Origin: Promethearchaeati archaeon
Lineage (GTDB): Archaea; Asgardarchaeota; Heimdallarchaeia; JABLTI01
Direction: 5' to 3'
Assembly: GCA_013166835.1 (NCBI GenBank)
Contig: JABLTI010000033.1
Location: 1 to 49,751, forward strand
Length of the DNA stretch: 49,751 bases
This document shows, piece by piece, positions 17,047-25,681 of the stretch. The position numbers were made by a program, and so were the translations under genes. Under the pieces are notes generated by a model. That model made no database searches. It was not told where the DNA came from and was given only the letters and a program-made list of their open reading frames with translations. How positions within the stretch are numbered: position 1 is the first letter of the stretch; each line of letters begins with the position of its first letter.

Positions 17047-17616
17047 TTAAGGGGCGTTCTTTACTAGCCAAAGTGACATTTTTTCAAGTGCCCTACGAAA
17101 AGCAGAATCAACATTTTTTCTTTCTCGACCTATTTCTGCCCATGTTCGCTTCTCTCCCTTTGGGATAAAAATGCGATCAAAGTGCCAACCGTCTCCTCTA
17201 GGTTCCATGGAAATTGTTCCTTTATCCCTTTCCACAAAAATAATTGGATTTTTTTCATGATCACAATAACCAATAGCAGCAACAAAATGAGCATTTCGAT
17301 TTTCAACATTCTCGAGTAGTTTTGTAATCCCTTCTTGACCTATTGTTTCATTGACGAATTTCACTAATGCCCCTGGAAAATTCTTCAAAGATTCAATTTC
17401 TAAACCACTATCAGAAACAGCAATTGGAGTACCAACTTTCTCGTAAGCTTGTTTTACTTTGAAAGCTACAACTTCTGCTACCGAAAGTGATTGGATTTCA
17501 GTTAAATCAAGGTCAGATGTGAATTGAATATCAAACTTGTCTCCTAACATTTTTTTGATATCATATTTTTTTTCTTTGTTTTTTGTGACAAAGGTTATGG
17601 TCTTTTTTTCGGGCAT
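17047..17616 (-). CDS. rdgB: XTP/dITP pyrophosphatase (RdgB/HAM1 family)
   Basis: The 189-residue protein starts ITFVTKNKEKKYDIKKML, the family's T-x-N-x-x-K substrate-binding loop, followed by VSDSGLEIESLKNFPG (about 68-83) with the catalytic Asp. The RDKGTI and GDGWHFDRIFIP blocks and the C-terminal SFR-like 'SAFRRALEKM' complete the assignment. The enzyme hydrolyses ITP, dITP and XTP to monophosphates and keeps damaged purines out of nucleic acids. It lies 22 nt after the ABC-2 permease gene on the same strand and is probably cotranscribed with that operon, though no functional link is obvious. Confidence 0.9.
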   Translation of the reverse strand: MPEKKTITFVTKNKEKKYDIKKMLGDKFDIQFTSDLDLTEIQSLSVAEVVAFKVKQAYEKVGTPIAVSDSGLEIESLKNFPGALVKFVNETIGQEGITKLLENVENRNAHFVAAIGYCDHEKNPIIFVERDKGTISMEPRGDGWHFDRIFIPKGEKRTWAEIGRERKNVDSAFRRALEKMSLWLVKNAP

Positions 17617-17637
17617 AGTTACACCTTATTCCGAATC

Positions 17638-18789
17638 CTAATCCTTCTCCCATTTTGTAAGGAAAACACCAACTATTATTGAAGCTAGACCAATTGCACA
17701 GGCAATTCCAATATTCATCCAAGCATTACCGAAATTGTTAGTTATCATACTTGATCGTAAAGCATCTACAAGGAATGTTAAGGGCGAGAATTTGGAGAGA
17801 ATAGCAAGTGCTCTAATTCCTGAAACATCAAAGAATACTCCACTCAAAAATAACATTGGAATTGTTATTAGAAATCCAATTATTAATGAATTATTCGGGT
17901 TTCTTATTATTTGACTGAGAAGTAAACCTAAACCAGAGAAGAGAATCGACCCAACAAATACTATTGGAAGGATTAAAGCATGAAAACTACTCCAGCTGAA
18001 GCTAAAAACTATCCAAGCTGTAAAAACAGTAAGAGTTGTTGCAATAAGTGCTATAATAAATTGCCAGATGATTTCTGAACTTACGTATTCCCATCTGGTT
18101 AATGGTGTTGTAGCAAATTTTCTCAATAATTTAGCTTGTTTAAAATGAGTTTGACGATTTATTGTGCCTAACAAGCTTGTATTCATTATTATAACACCAA
18201 TTATCCCTGGAAGGAAGAAATCAATATAATTTAAATTCTCTGAGATGAAATTTTCAGTCTCAACATTTACTATTGGTTGAGTTCCATTTTGTTCTATATT
18301 GAACTTTCGCAATGCATTTGAAACAAGATGTGATACTCTGAAAGCACTTGGTGAATATGAATTAATAATTAAAGTCACATTTGAGGATTCATAAAGCGGG
18401 TTTATTGCATCTGAAGACCAATTAACTGGAATAACTAAACAAGCATACAGATCATCTCGCTGCATAATTACCTTTGGATCCTCAGAAGTTAGTATAGGTA
18501 CTGTTCTCAAAACATCAATTAAATCTAGTTTTTCAACTAAATCTTGTGAAACAGAAGTTGCATCATTATCTTGAACCCCTAGATCAAATAACAAGAGGTC
18601 TTGTTTTGCAAATATTGAACCAAATAGTAGAAGCAAGATAATGGGATAAAATAAAAACAAGAAAACAGTAAGGCGTGAACGATAGAATAATTTCACAGAG
18701 ACTTTAATGTGATTACTAATCCGTCTGAAACTATGAGCAAGGTGAAGGAAGAAGTTTCCGATTTTTTTTCCGATATTTCTTTTTGACAT
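17638..18789 (-). CDS. ABC-2 type transporter permease (second of pair)
   Basis: The ATG at 18789 follows an AAGGA ribosome site and gives about 383 residues. A longer frame from 18843 would overlap the previous gene. The layout is typical for ABC-2 permeases with an extracytoplasmic insert. It has a first helix (LTVFLFLFYPIILLLLFGSIFA), about 150 outward residues with several N-x-S/T sequons, and five or six helices at the C-terminus. A conserved RKFATTPLTRWEY loop precedes helix 3. It pairs with the homologous permease immediately upstream, so a heterodimeric channel is likely. The exported substrate is unknown. Confidence 0.85.
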   Translation of the reverse strand: MSKRNIGKKIGNFFLHLAHSFRRISNHIKVSVKLFYRSRLTVFLFLFYPIILLLLFGSIFAKQDLLLFDLGVQDNDATSVSQDLVEKLDLIDVLRTVPILTSEDPKVIMQRDDLYACLVIPVNWSSDAINPLYESSNVTLIINSYSPSAFRVSHLVSNALRKFNIEQNGTQPIVNVETENFISENLNYIDFFLPGIIGVIIMNTSLLGTINRQTHFKQAKLLRKFATTPLTRWEYVSSEIIWQFIIALIATTLTVFTAWIVFSFSWSSFHALILPIVFVGSILFSGLGLLLSQIIRNPNNSLIIGFLITIPMLFLSGVFFDVSGIRALAILSKFSPLTFLVDALRSSMITNNFGNAWMNIGIACAIGLASIIVGVFLTKWEKD

Positions 18790-18805
18790 TTTTATTCCTT
18801 CATTC

Positions 18806-19993
18806 CTAACTATCTTTTTTCCAGTTTGTAGCAAATATTCCAATTATAAAGAATCCAATTGCCAATGAAGCTGATATTAAGAAGAATCTCCACCACAATG
18901 CAGTAGCAGCTTCAAGCATAAGAAATCTCATGCCCTCTGTCAAATAATATAATGGAAATATTCTCGAGATATACTGGAGTAACTCAGGAAAAGAATCTAG
19001 AGGTATAAGAGCACCACTTAACAGAATCTGAGGTATGGTTATGAGAACAGATGCAATTATTACTCCATCAGGGCTAGAAATTACTCTAACGAGAATCATT
19101 GCAATTCCTGAGAAAATCATAGTACCAAATACAATATAAACAAGCATCAAAGGATGTAAACTACTTGCATTAAAACTATAAATCAAAGCAAATAATATTG
19201 TCAGAAGCCCGGCTAAAACAGCTATGAAAATTTGCCAAATCTGTTTTGAGATTATCCATTCAAATTTACTTGCAGGAGTCGTTGCTAATTTTAGCAATAT
19301 TCCGCTTTGTTTTTCTTCTAAATCATAGCTTAAACTTGTAAACAATGCTATTGTTGATATTGTAATCATTATAATTCCGGGAACAAGTGAATCGATGAAA
19401 CTTAACTCATTTGTATAAAGATTTTCAAGCAGCACATCATATTTGACATCTATATCCAAAAGATTGATGTTTTGTGTTGATACTACTTCTTCAACAATTT
19501 CCAAAATAATTTTTGCAGTTGCAGAAGAAGGATCAATGTAAACAGTAAGATTACTTGTTTGATTTAAACTAACTTTTACTCCCCATGTTTCGGGTATTTC
19601 TAGAAGAATTACTATATTTTCCTCTCTTATCCAATCATCTATTTGATCTACCTCTTCTTCAATTATATTTAATGTTAACCCAGGTAAATTATCTAAAGCA
19701 TTAATTAAAGCAATTGATTCAGTGCTTTTATCTAAATCATAAACATCTAAATTATAATTCGTATCAATTGTTCGACCAAACATTGCTCCGAATAGTAAAA
19801 TTAAGATTATAGGGTATACAATTGACCAGAATATAGAACTTGGGGATCTGAAATATTTTAAACTGATTCCACCTACTTGATTACTAATTCTTCGTAAACT
19901 AGAACCAAAATTAAGCATAAATTTCTTGAAGCGATTCTTGTTATCATTATTCCTTTCTTTTTGTTGGGGAACTTCATTTGATTGTTCGCTCAA
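18806..19993 (-). CDS. ABC-2 type transporter permease (first of pair)
   Basis: The 395-residue homologue of the next permease has a first helix (SSIFWSIVYPIILILLFGAMFG), an outward domain of about 150 residues and a LKLATTPASKFEW loop. Five or six C-terminal helices with LITIPQILLSGALIPLDSFP follow, the last segment being typical of drug/polysaccharide/lipid ABC-2 exporters. The gene starts 20 nt after the ATPase stop and ends 16 nt before the partner permease. That spacing argues for one transcript and one complex. Confidence 0.85.
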   Translation of the reverse strand: MSEQSNEVPQQKERNNDNKNRFKKFMLNFGSSLRRISNQVGGISLKYFRSPSSIFWSIVYPIILILLFGAMFGRTIDTNYNLDVYDLDKSTESIALINALDNLPGLTLNIIEEEVDQIDDWIREENIVILLEIPETWGVKVSLNQTSNLTVYIDPSSATAKIILEIVEEVVSTQNINLLDIDVKYDVLLENLYTNELSFIDSLVPGIIMITISTIALFTSLSYDLEEKQSGILLKLATTPASKFEWIISKQIWQIFIAVLAGLLTILFALIYSFNASSLHPLMLVYIVFGTMIFSGIAMILVRVISSPDGVIIASVLITIPQILLSGALIPLDSFPELLQYISRIFPLYYLTEGMRFLMLEAATALWWRFFLISASLAIGFFIIGIFATNWKKDS

Positions 19994-20013
19994 GATCTAC
20001 TTCTCCAAGAGTT

Positions 20014-20958
20014 TTACTTCTTGTTCAATGCCTCTCCTGTTAAAGTGATAAAGACATCATTTAATGTAGGTTTTTGAGTTATAATATCAGAATATCTGAC
20101 TTTTGCCTTATCTAGTTTCTCTAAAATTTCAAGCAAAGTAATTTCTTCACTTGAGATTATAATCTCATCATATTGAACTTCTAATGGACAAGCATTTTGT
20201 AAAATCTCTATCGCGGTTAGTCTTGCTTGGTCTGTAGGACTTCTTATTATGATTTTATTCCCACTGCTGAATCGATCTATTAGCTCGATTGGTGTTCCTA
20301 TATCTTTCAGCAATCCCTTATGTATTATCGCTACTCTATCTGCAATTGCTTGAGGTTCAATAGCATCATTTGTGGTTATAAAAATCGTTTTTCCTTCTTC
20401 ATTGAATTTTTTAATGATATCCCAGACTTCTCTTTTAGCGAATTGGTCAAGTCCGGCAGTTGGTTCATCTAGAAAAACAATCTCAGGATTATTAACAAAG
20501 GCAATTGCTAAACCAACTCGTTTCTTGAAACTAGGAGTGAGATGTTTGTATCTTGTATTTGTTTTCTCTTCTAAATTAAGAATAGAGATTATTTCTGGGG
20601 TTTCAATCATATTGTCATACATTTTCCCCCAAAACTGTATATTCTCTTTAACAGTTAAGTTATCGTAAGTACGAAATTCTTGTGGCAAAAAACCAATTAA
20701 TTTCTTTATTTCTCTCATCTCAATAGTACTTTTAATATTGAAACCCAGTATTGATATTTCACCTTCACTAGGTTTACTTAGTCCCACTAAAATCTCTATC
20801 GTTGAGGTTTTACCAGATCCATCAGGTCCTAATAATGAAAAAATTTCCCCCTTTTTAACTGTAAACGTAAGTCCTGCTATTACTTCATCTGAGCCATATG
20901 TTTTCTTTAGATTACTAATTTCTATGACATTTTCTTGGCTCAACATTTCTTCATCCAT
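20014..20958 (-). CDS. ABC transporter ATP-binding protein with degenerate signature motif
   Basis: This 314-residue ATPase of the ABC-2 exporter type has Walker A GPDGSGKT (44-51), Q-loop LPQE (92-95) and Walker B VFLDEP (161-166). Two catalytic-cycle motifs are off consensus. At the LSGGQ/LSGGM position it reads LTPSFKKR (140-147), without either glycine. The H-loop, normally TTH, is TTND with Asn at 197. A C-terminal extension of about 85 residues follows the nucleotide-binding domain. As the only ATPase in the operon it should form a homodimer, which makes the missing residues notable. It is the first gene of an operon with two permeases and RdgB. Confidence 0.85.
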   Translation of the reverse strand: MDEEMLSQENVIEISNLKKTYGSDEVIAGLTFTVKKGEIFSLLGPDGSGKTSTIEILVGLSKPSEGEISILGFNIKSTIEMREIKKLIGFLPQEFRTYDNLTVKENIQFWGKMYDNMIETPEIISILNLEEKTNTRYKHLTPSFKKRVGLAIAFVNNPEIVFLDEPTAGLDQFAKREVWDIIKKFNEEGKTIFITTNDAIEPQAIADRVAIIHKGLLKDIGTPIELIDRFSSGNKIIIRSPTDQARLTAIEILQNACPLEVQYDEIIISSEEITLLEILEKLDKAKVRYSDIITQKPTLNDVFITLTGEALNKK

Positions 20959-21113
20959 TATTTTTGTTCGATTATACGCGGGGAATTATACTTTATAATT
21001 AATTCTATAGTCTAAAAGGTACTTACTACTTGAGTTTTTTCTAAATTTATTTTTTGTGAATTTTTTAAAAAGATTTTTTCGAAATACCTCATAAGTAAGA
21101 CTTTTAACCTTTG

Positions 21114-21164
21114 GAATGTTTAATCGTATTTAACATTTAGATTACAAACTAGTATTAAACATTC
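21114..21164. promoter_or_regulatory. Perfect 11-bp inverted repeat upstream of the Arf-like GTPase gene
   Basis: GAATGTTTAAT (21114-21124) and ATTAAACATTC (21154-21164) are exact reverse complements separated by 29 bp. A partial third copy, TTTAACATT, lies between them at about 21130. The pair ends 39 nt before the GTPase start, within the region where the promoter must be, and about 155 nt from the divergent ABC operon. It may be an operator; no regulator is assigned. Confidence 0.4.
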
Positions 21165-21203
21165 AATATTTGTGAATTTTTAGGTCACTCTAAATTACTC
21201 ACA

Positions 21204-22196
21204 TTGAATGAACTACAATTGCGAGACAAACTAACTATGTCTTTCTTGAAGAAACTAATGAAATCAAGGGAATCAAAAGACGACGAGTCTGAGGATACTA
21301 AGAAAACTATTGCTATTATTGGATTAGATGGTGCTGGAAAAACTACAATTGTAGGAAGACTTCTGAAATCTGATTATGCTCTAACACGACCTACATTTGG
21401 TATTAATATAGAAATTTACAAATATCGTTCATTAGAATTTATCGTTTACGATTTAGGTGGGCAAACTCCACTTAGAGAAACTCTTTGGGAGAAATTCGTC
21501 AAAAGTGCTGATGGATTAGTGTTTGTTCTTGACTCAACAGATAGGAGACGTTTTGATCTAGCAGCAGAAGAATTCAATAATGCATTAGGATATAACGAAA
21601 ATGCCCCTGTTTTGTTTCTATCAAATAAGATTGACTTAGAGAATGCAGCATCTGCTGATGAAGTCCTTGATGTCATAGATTTTGGGAGATTTACAAGGGT
21701 ACAAAGGAAATATAGTTTTGCTAGATGTTCTGCTCTTACAGGAGAATTACTTTTTGAAAGTTGGGATTGGTTAACACTCGAATTATCAGAAGACGAGAAT
21801 CTACCAACTACTAATGTAAAGATTTATGGTGGTTTTATTTTTGATTCAGATGGAACAGAAATAGAAACCACTTTATTAGGAAAACCAAAAACACAGTCAA
21901 AACATGCTACATTATTCAAGAAAGGGACTAAAGAAATTAAAAAATACTTGCGTATGATGGAACACTATGATCGTGCTGAAACCTTAATACTGGTAGATGA
22001 AAAACAACTAGTATTAACAAAAGAAGGGCAGTTGGTTTTATCAGTTATTATCGGTGAAAATGATCCTGCTGCTAGAGCAATCCAAATTATCAAAAATTTG
22101 CACAAAAATATTGTGCGAAAATTTGAGATGGAAAAAACTGAGTGTTTGAAGCAATTACTTGAAGATAATTATCCATTAGATATTATAAAAGATTGA
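21204..22196 (+). CDS. Arf-like small GTPase with C-terminal extra domain
   Basis: All five GTPase motifs are present: GLDGAGKT (40-47), the switch-I Thr in RPTFG (about 64), DLGGQ (83-87), SNKID (140-144) and CSAL (175-178). DLGGQ with Gln, rather than DTAGQ, marks the Arf/Sar/Arl branch. The N-terminal extension of about 35 residues is charged and has no Gly2 for myristoylation; Met12 is a possible alternative start. Residues about 204-330 form a second domain beginning KIYGGFIFDSDGTEI, which looks like the opening of a longin or roadblock-type fold, with alternating strands and helices. Such fusions suggest a membrane or signalling role, but this is inferred from pattern only. Confidence 0.85.
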   Translation: MNELQLRDKLTMSFLKKLMKSRESKDDESEDTKKTIAIIGLDGAGKTTIVGRLLKSDYALTRPTFGINIEIYKYRSLEFIVYDLGGQTPLRETLWEKFVKSADGLVFVLDSTDRRRFDLAAEEFNNALGYNENAPVLFLSNKIDLENAASADEVLDVIDFGRFTRVQRKYSFARCSALTGELLFESWDWLTLELSEDENLPTTNVKIYGGFIFDSDGTEIETTLLGKPKTQSKHATLFKKGTKEIKKYLRMMEHYDRAETLILVDEKQLVLTKEGQLVLSVIIGENDPAARAIQIIKNLHKNIVRKFEMEKTECLKQLLEDNYPLDIIKD

Positions 22197-22210
22197 TAAC
22201 TTAATTTTAA

Positions 22211-22651
22211 CTATTCTTTATGTTTTTCTTGTATAATTGATGGTAAAATTTCAAGAACACCATCTATATCTTCAATTTTATCAACTATATCTGATAAATG
22301 AACACCATCTTCAGCCCAAATCTCACACAAGATCATATAATCTCCTGTGGTTGTTGAGATAGAAACAATATCCTTAATCTTCTTCAAGGATTTTATTACT
22401 TTGAGTAATTTACCAGGATTAGTATTGATGCCTACAAATGCTTCGGTATTATAACCAAATGCTATAGGATTAATCATAATAGAGAATCTTTTAATGATTC
22501 CTTTCTCGATTAATTTTGACATTCGTTGACGAACTGTTGATTCACTTCTTTTTATTTTCTGAGCGATTTGCACATTTGTTACCCTTGAATCCTTTATAAG
22601 AATGTCAATTATTTTTTTATCGATTTCGTCTATCATCCATTTTGCTTCCAC
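22211..22651 (-). CDS. Lrp/AsnC-family transcriptional regulator
   Basis: The 146-residue protein has an N-terminal helix-turn-helix (VTNVQIAQKIKRSESTVRQR, about 24-43). The IIKRFSIMINP linker and a C-terminal RAM ligand/oligomerisation domain (about 62-146) follow, with GDYMILCEIWAED. Lrp proteins form octamers and respond to amino acids; this one's ligand is not apparent. A palindrome lies over its likely promoter (22676-22699), which suggests autoregulation. It converges with the Arf-like gene (14-nt gap). Confidence 0.9.
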   Translation of the reverse strand: MEAKWMIDEIDKKIIDILIKDSRVTNVQIAQKIKRSESTVRQRMSKLIEKGIIKRFSIMINPIAFGYNTEAFVGINTNPGKLLKVIKSLKKIKDIVSISTTTGDYMILCEIWAEDGVHLSDIVDKIEDIDGVLEILPSIIQEKHKE

Positions 22652-22675
22652 AGTGCTTACATTAACATTATACGA

Positions 22676-22699
22676 TTTTCGTGTAAATTATAACGAAAA
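22676..22699 (-). promoter_or_regulatory. Candidate autoregulatory operator/promoter of the Lrp gene
   Basis: TTTTCGT (22676-22682) and ACGAAAA (22693-22699) flank ten bases that on the minus strand read as a TATA-like TATAATTTAC. The element is 25-48 nt upstream of the ATG, where an archaeal TATA box would sit for a transcript with a very short leader. Lrp proteins commonly bind symmetric AT-rich sites at their own promoters. Confidence 0.5.
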
Positions 22700-22791
22700 G
22701 CAGATAATAAGCTTACCGCTTGAAAAATATAGAAAAAGCACGTGGGAAACATTGCTTCCCATTTTAATTATACAATCTTAGATACTCATAC

Positions 22792-23283
22792 TTATCTGTA
22801 GCTTTCTTTTGGATACTCCTGATAGGTTTCTGCTTTTGATCTGCTAGGATTATTAATCGCCCCTCCAATTAATCCGGCAATAATACTAACAACACCCAGG
22901 ATTGCTGAAACAACCAATGAGACAAGTAAACCAATTGCAATTAAAATACCAATTAAAGGTGAAAGTGTTGATGGATCAAATAAACCAAAAGTTGCTATTT
23001 CAAAGACTATAGCAAATATTCCAGTACCACCTAATACGATAACAAAGACAATTACAAGTGAATTTATTACGAAAGCAAATAACGCTGTAAGAAGACCAGC
23101 TGCTGCACCTCTTCCAGGTCCTTGTGCGATTAATCCAGCAATAAAACCACCAACTAACCAACCAGCAGGGGAAATAAAAACCATATATGGAATTCTATCA
23201 GATAACCAGATAAATAGTACGAGTAGTCCAGCACCTATGATTGCGCCTAATAATGCACCTAAAAATGTTCTACCTTTACTCAT
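22792..23283 (-). CDS. Gly/Ala-rich four-helix membrane protein (DUF5518-like)
   Basis: The 163-residue product is almost wholly hydrophobic. It has about four membrane helices and small-residue motifs (LGALLGAIIGAG, GWLVGGFIAGLIAQG, GRGAAAGLLTALFAF). The GGFIAGLIA...GRGAAAG pattern resembles haloarchaeal DUF5518-type proteins, but this is a loose likeness. A short hydrophilic tail with SRSKAETYQEYPKESYR ends it. The partial gene at 1-131 begins in a similar way. The function is unknown. Confidence 0.6.
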   Translation of the reverse strand: MSKGRTFLGALLGAIIGAGLLVLFIWLSDRIPYMVFISPAGWLVGGFIAGLIAQGPGRGAAAGLLTALFAFVINSLVIVFVIVLGGTGIFAIVFEIATFGLFDPSTLSPLIGILIAIGLLVSLVVSAILGVVSIIAGLIGGAINNPSRSKAETYQEYPKESYR

Positions 23284-23388
23284 TTAAATCAACCATTTTA
23301 TTATACTAACAGTAATTACAACGAGTTGATAATAAAACATTTCTTTTTACGCAAGCTACGAACAAAATTTCTATAAATTACGCAATGT

Positions 23389-23613
23389 ATGAGTAATAAA
23401 ACAAAACGATTATTTGGATGGATAAAATTGCCCATAGACAAAGAAACTCTAAATTTTCTGGTAGAAGAAACCATTGATAATGTCCTACAAGATTCTAAAG
23501 AAAAACTGAACGAGCTAGCATATAAATATAAATTAAAAATAACAGTAAAACCTCCTATGCTAGTAGAAATTGAGCATGTAGAGAAAGGAGAAGTTATTTG
23601 GGAAATGAAGTGA
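23389..23613 (+). CDS. Small hypothetical protein
   Basis: A 74-residue soluble protein with an amphipathic helical middle (DKETLNFLVEETIDNVLQDS) and a beta-like C-terminus (KLKITVKPPMLVEIEHVE). The start ATG is preceded by no clear ribosome site, so leaderless expression is possible. No family is recognised. Its codon use looks like that of neighbouring genes, which favours a real gene over a chance frame. Confidence 0.5.
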   Translation: MSNKTKRLFGWIKLPIDKETLNFLVEETIDNVLQDSKEKLNELAYKYKLKITVKPPMLVEIEHVEKGEVIWEMK

Positions 23614-23740
23614 TCTATTAGATAATCTGAACAAGAAGAACAGAAGGAAAATAAACAAAAAAAGATTGTTTCGAAAAATATAATATCATATGCTCTCAAG
23701 TAGAAAAAAATCCACAGTTAGAAAAGTATTTGTTACTAAT

Positions 23741-23884
23741 CTAATCTGTAAACCTATTCCCGCATTCTTTGCAAACTTTTACTTTTGCATAGATTGGGTT
23801 ATGGCCAGCGTATCCCAAAACTTTTGATTTATCTTCTACTTCTTTGACATTTTCTGTTCCGCACTTAGGGCATTGGTATGGCAT
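23741..23884 (-). CDS. Small zinc-ribbon protein
   Basis: The minus strand from ATG 23884 to TAG 23741 encodes 47 residues starting MPYQCPKCGTENVKEVEDKS. It has two knuckles, CPKCG (5-9) and CKECG (38-42), spaced as in rubredoxin-like zinc ribbons, so one zinc ion should be bound by C5, C8, C38 and C41. Such tiny archaeal ribbons are common and may bind nucleic acid or a partner protein; no specific function can be given. It is divergent from the gene at 24089. Confidence 0.75.
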   Translation of the reverse strand: MPYQCPKCGTENVKEVEDKSKVLGYAGHNPIYAKVKVCKECGNRFTD

Positions 23885-24088
23885 TATGTATCACCTAATA
23901 ATATTCTACGATTGTATGTAGAGGTTTTTTACTTTTTAAGTTTGTTGTAATAAATATAACTCGATTTTATTTATCATTTTTGGTATCAACATACTACTTT
24001 ATATTTTAAAATTGAATAGAAAAACTCAACGATTTTATTGTGATTCTTTTAGAAAAGAATTTTAAATTCATACTAATTATTTCTGCTT

Positions 24089-24625
24089 ATGTCGTCTGAG
24101 GAAGAAACAAATCAGCTAACTGATGAAGTTGATACAACGGAAGAAAAAGTAGTATCAGAATATCAAGTAGATTCAGAGATGCCAGTAGAGGTTATTGAAC
24201 CACGATGTTACTGGTGTAGTAAAGCAAAACCGGAGATTAAAGAATTACTCGAGAGTAAATATCAGAAGAGAAACCAAGAAGAAATCGAATTTTTCCTAAG
24301 CTGCACACCAGAGCATGAAAACAGAACGGAAAAATTCCTAAGATTTGCAGACAAATTTTATCTAATTTATATTGCATTTATGTTCGTTGTACCAGTAATT
24401 TTACTTGCTATCGCATTTATTATTCCACAACACATTTTTTCATTTGGTTTTTCAATTTTCATATCATTGGGACTTGGATTAGCCATTTTACCATTACTAG
24501 GTAATCAATTGGTCAAGAATATTGGTCTTAAGAGAAGTAATCTCTTAGGCAGAATTCTTGGAGTTATTTTAATAATAATTGGCGTTATACTAATACTTAC
24601 ATTTGGCCTTGCATATTTTGAATGA
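24089..24625 (+). CDS. Membrane protein with N-terminal Cys-rich motif
   Basis: The 178-residue protein starts with an acidic, probably disordered segment (1-45). A region with CYWC (about 46-49) and a later SCTPEHE (about 77-83) follows, and could bind one zinc through C-x2-C and C-x4-H. Three hydrophobic segments come next (about 98-122, 126-145 and 158-176). The layout suggests a cytoplasmic zinc-binding head on a membrane anchor. No known family is recognised. The GNAT gene at 24659 begins 33 nt downstream on the same strand, so cotranscription is likely. Confidence 0.6.
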   Translation: MSSEEETNQLTDEVDTTEEKVVSEYQVDSEMPVEVIEPRCYWCSKAKPEIKELLESKYQKRNQEEIEFFLSCTPEHENRTEKFLRFADKFYLIYIAFMFVVPVILLAIAFIIPQHIFSFGFSIFISLGLGLAILPLLGNQLVKNIGLKRSNLLGRILGVILIIIGVILILTFGLAYFE

Positions 24626-24658
24626 TAATTTTGTATTGCTGTTAAAGGAAAGATCTCT

Positions 24659-25681
24659 ATGAAAATCACACGAATGACAAAGAAGCATATCCCTCAGGTT
24701 ATTGATGTTTTACGTGAAGCTTTTGATGATTGGTCTCTTAAGAGAAGAGGAAAAAAAAGAAATCGAAACCGCAAATCTGAAGCCATATTACCATATTTAG
24801 AAATCGAACCTGAAGGATGCATAATTGCTCTTGAAAAGAATAAGGTCGTTGGGGCAATTTTCTGTCATGTTTGGGGTAAATTTGGTTGGATAGGAACCTT
24901 TGGAGTTCACCCGGATTTTCAAGAAAAAGGATATGGCAAGGATTTAATGACTAAAGCTGTCGAGTATTTGGATAAAAAACGAACTGTTACTACTCTAGCT
25001 TTGGAAACTATGAATGCTAGCAGTTCAAATATTGGTCTATATAGTAAACTTGGTTTTAAACCAGCTTTTCAAACGATACGGCTCATACGACCAATTATTT
25101 TGTCTCCTTTAAAAGAAACAAATTTTGGGAAATTTGCTGAAGAAAACAATCTTGAGATAAGTTATATGTCACAAGAAGAAGATAAAGCTGATATATTTAC
25201 TAGGTGTGGTTGGTTAGCTAGTAAAATTGAGAATGGTTTAGATTATAGAACAGAAATTGAACTTGCAGAAAAGTACAATTTCGGGGAAACAATTCTTCTG
25301 AAACGAGAAGGCTTTATCATCGGTTTTGCTATTTGCAGGACATTTAGAAGATATGAAACCGAAGAAGTTGATCAGGATTTAACTGTTAAAATTTTAGTTA
25401 TTGATAAGGATGCGAAAGACCCACAATATTTGGATTATCTGTTGTTTGCTTGTGAAAAATTCGGAGAAAAATTAAATAGAACTTCTTTAAAGATGAATAT
25501 CAATTCCAGTTACTGGCTTGTTTACAAGCATTTAATAAATTCAGAATTTCGAGTTCGTTCTACAATTTTACGAATGATAAAATTTAGTGAAGATATAAAA
25601 TCCTATGATCATTATCATGAAATCCACAATATCAATCTATGTTCTGAATGGTTAATTAACTGTAATTCTTTCAGTATGTAA
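24659..25681 (+). CDS. Two-domain GNAT-family acetyltransferase
   Basis: The 340-residue protein carries a clear N-terminal GNAT domain (1-145). Its acetyl-CoA block is GVHPDFQEKGYGKDLM (about 82-97), followed by ALETMNASSSNIGLYSKLGFKP. The second half (about 165-330) is a weaker GNAT-like fold without a readable CoA loop, as in two-domain GNATs where one half is a pseudo-domain. The acceptor is unknown. A GGAAAGAT ribosome site precedes the ATG. Similar large GNAT proteins lie at 28542-29531 and 41349-42308. Confidence 0.8.
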   Translation: MKITRMTKKHIPQVIDVLREAFDDWSLKRRGKKRNRNRKSEAILPYLEIEPEGCIIALEKNKVVGAIFCHVWGKFGWIGTFGVHPDFQEKGYGKDLMTKAVEYLDKKRTVTTLALETMNASSSNIGLYSKLGFKPAFQTIRLIRPIILSPLKETNFGKFAEENNLEISYMSQEEDKADIFTRCGWLASKIENGLDYRTEIELAEKYNFGETILLKREGFIIGFAICRTFRRYETEEVDQDLTVKILVIDKDAKDPQYLDYLLFACEKFGEKLNRTSLKMNINSSYWLVYKHLINSEFRVRSTILRMIKFSEDIKSYDHYHEIHNINLCSEWLINCNSFSM

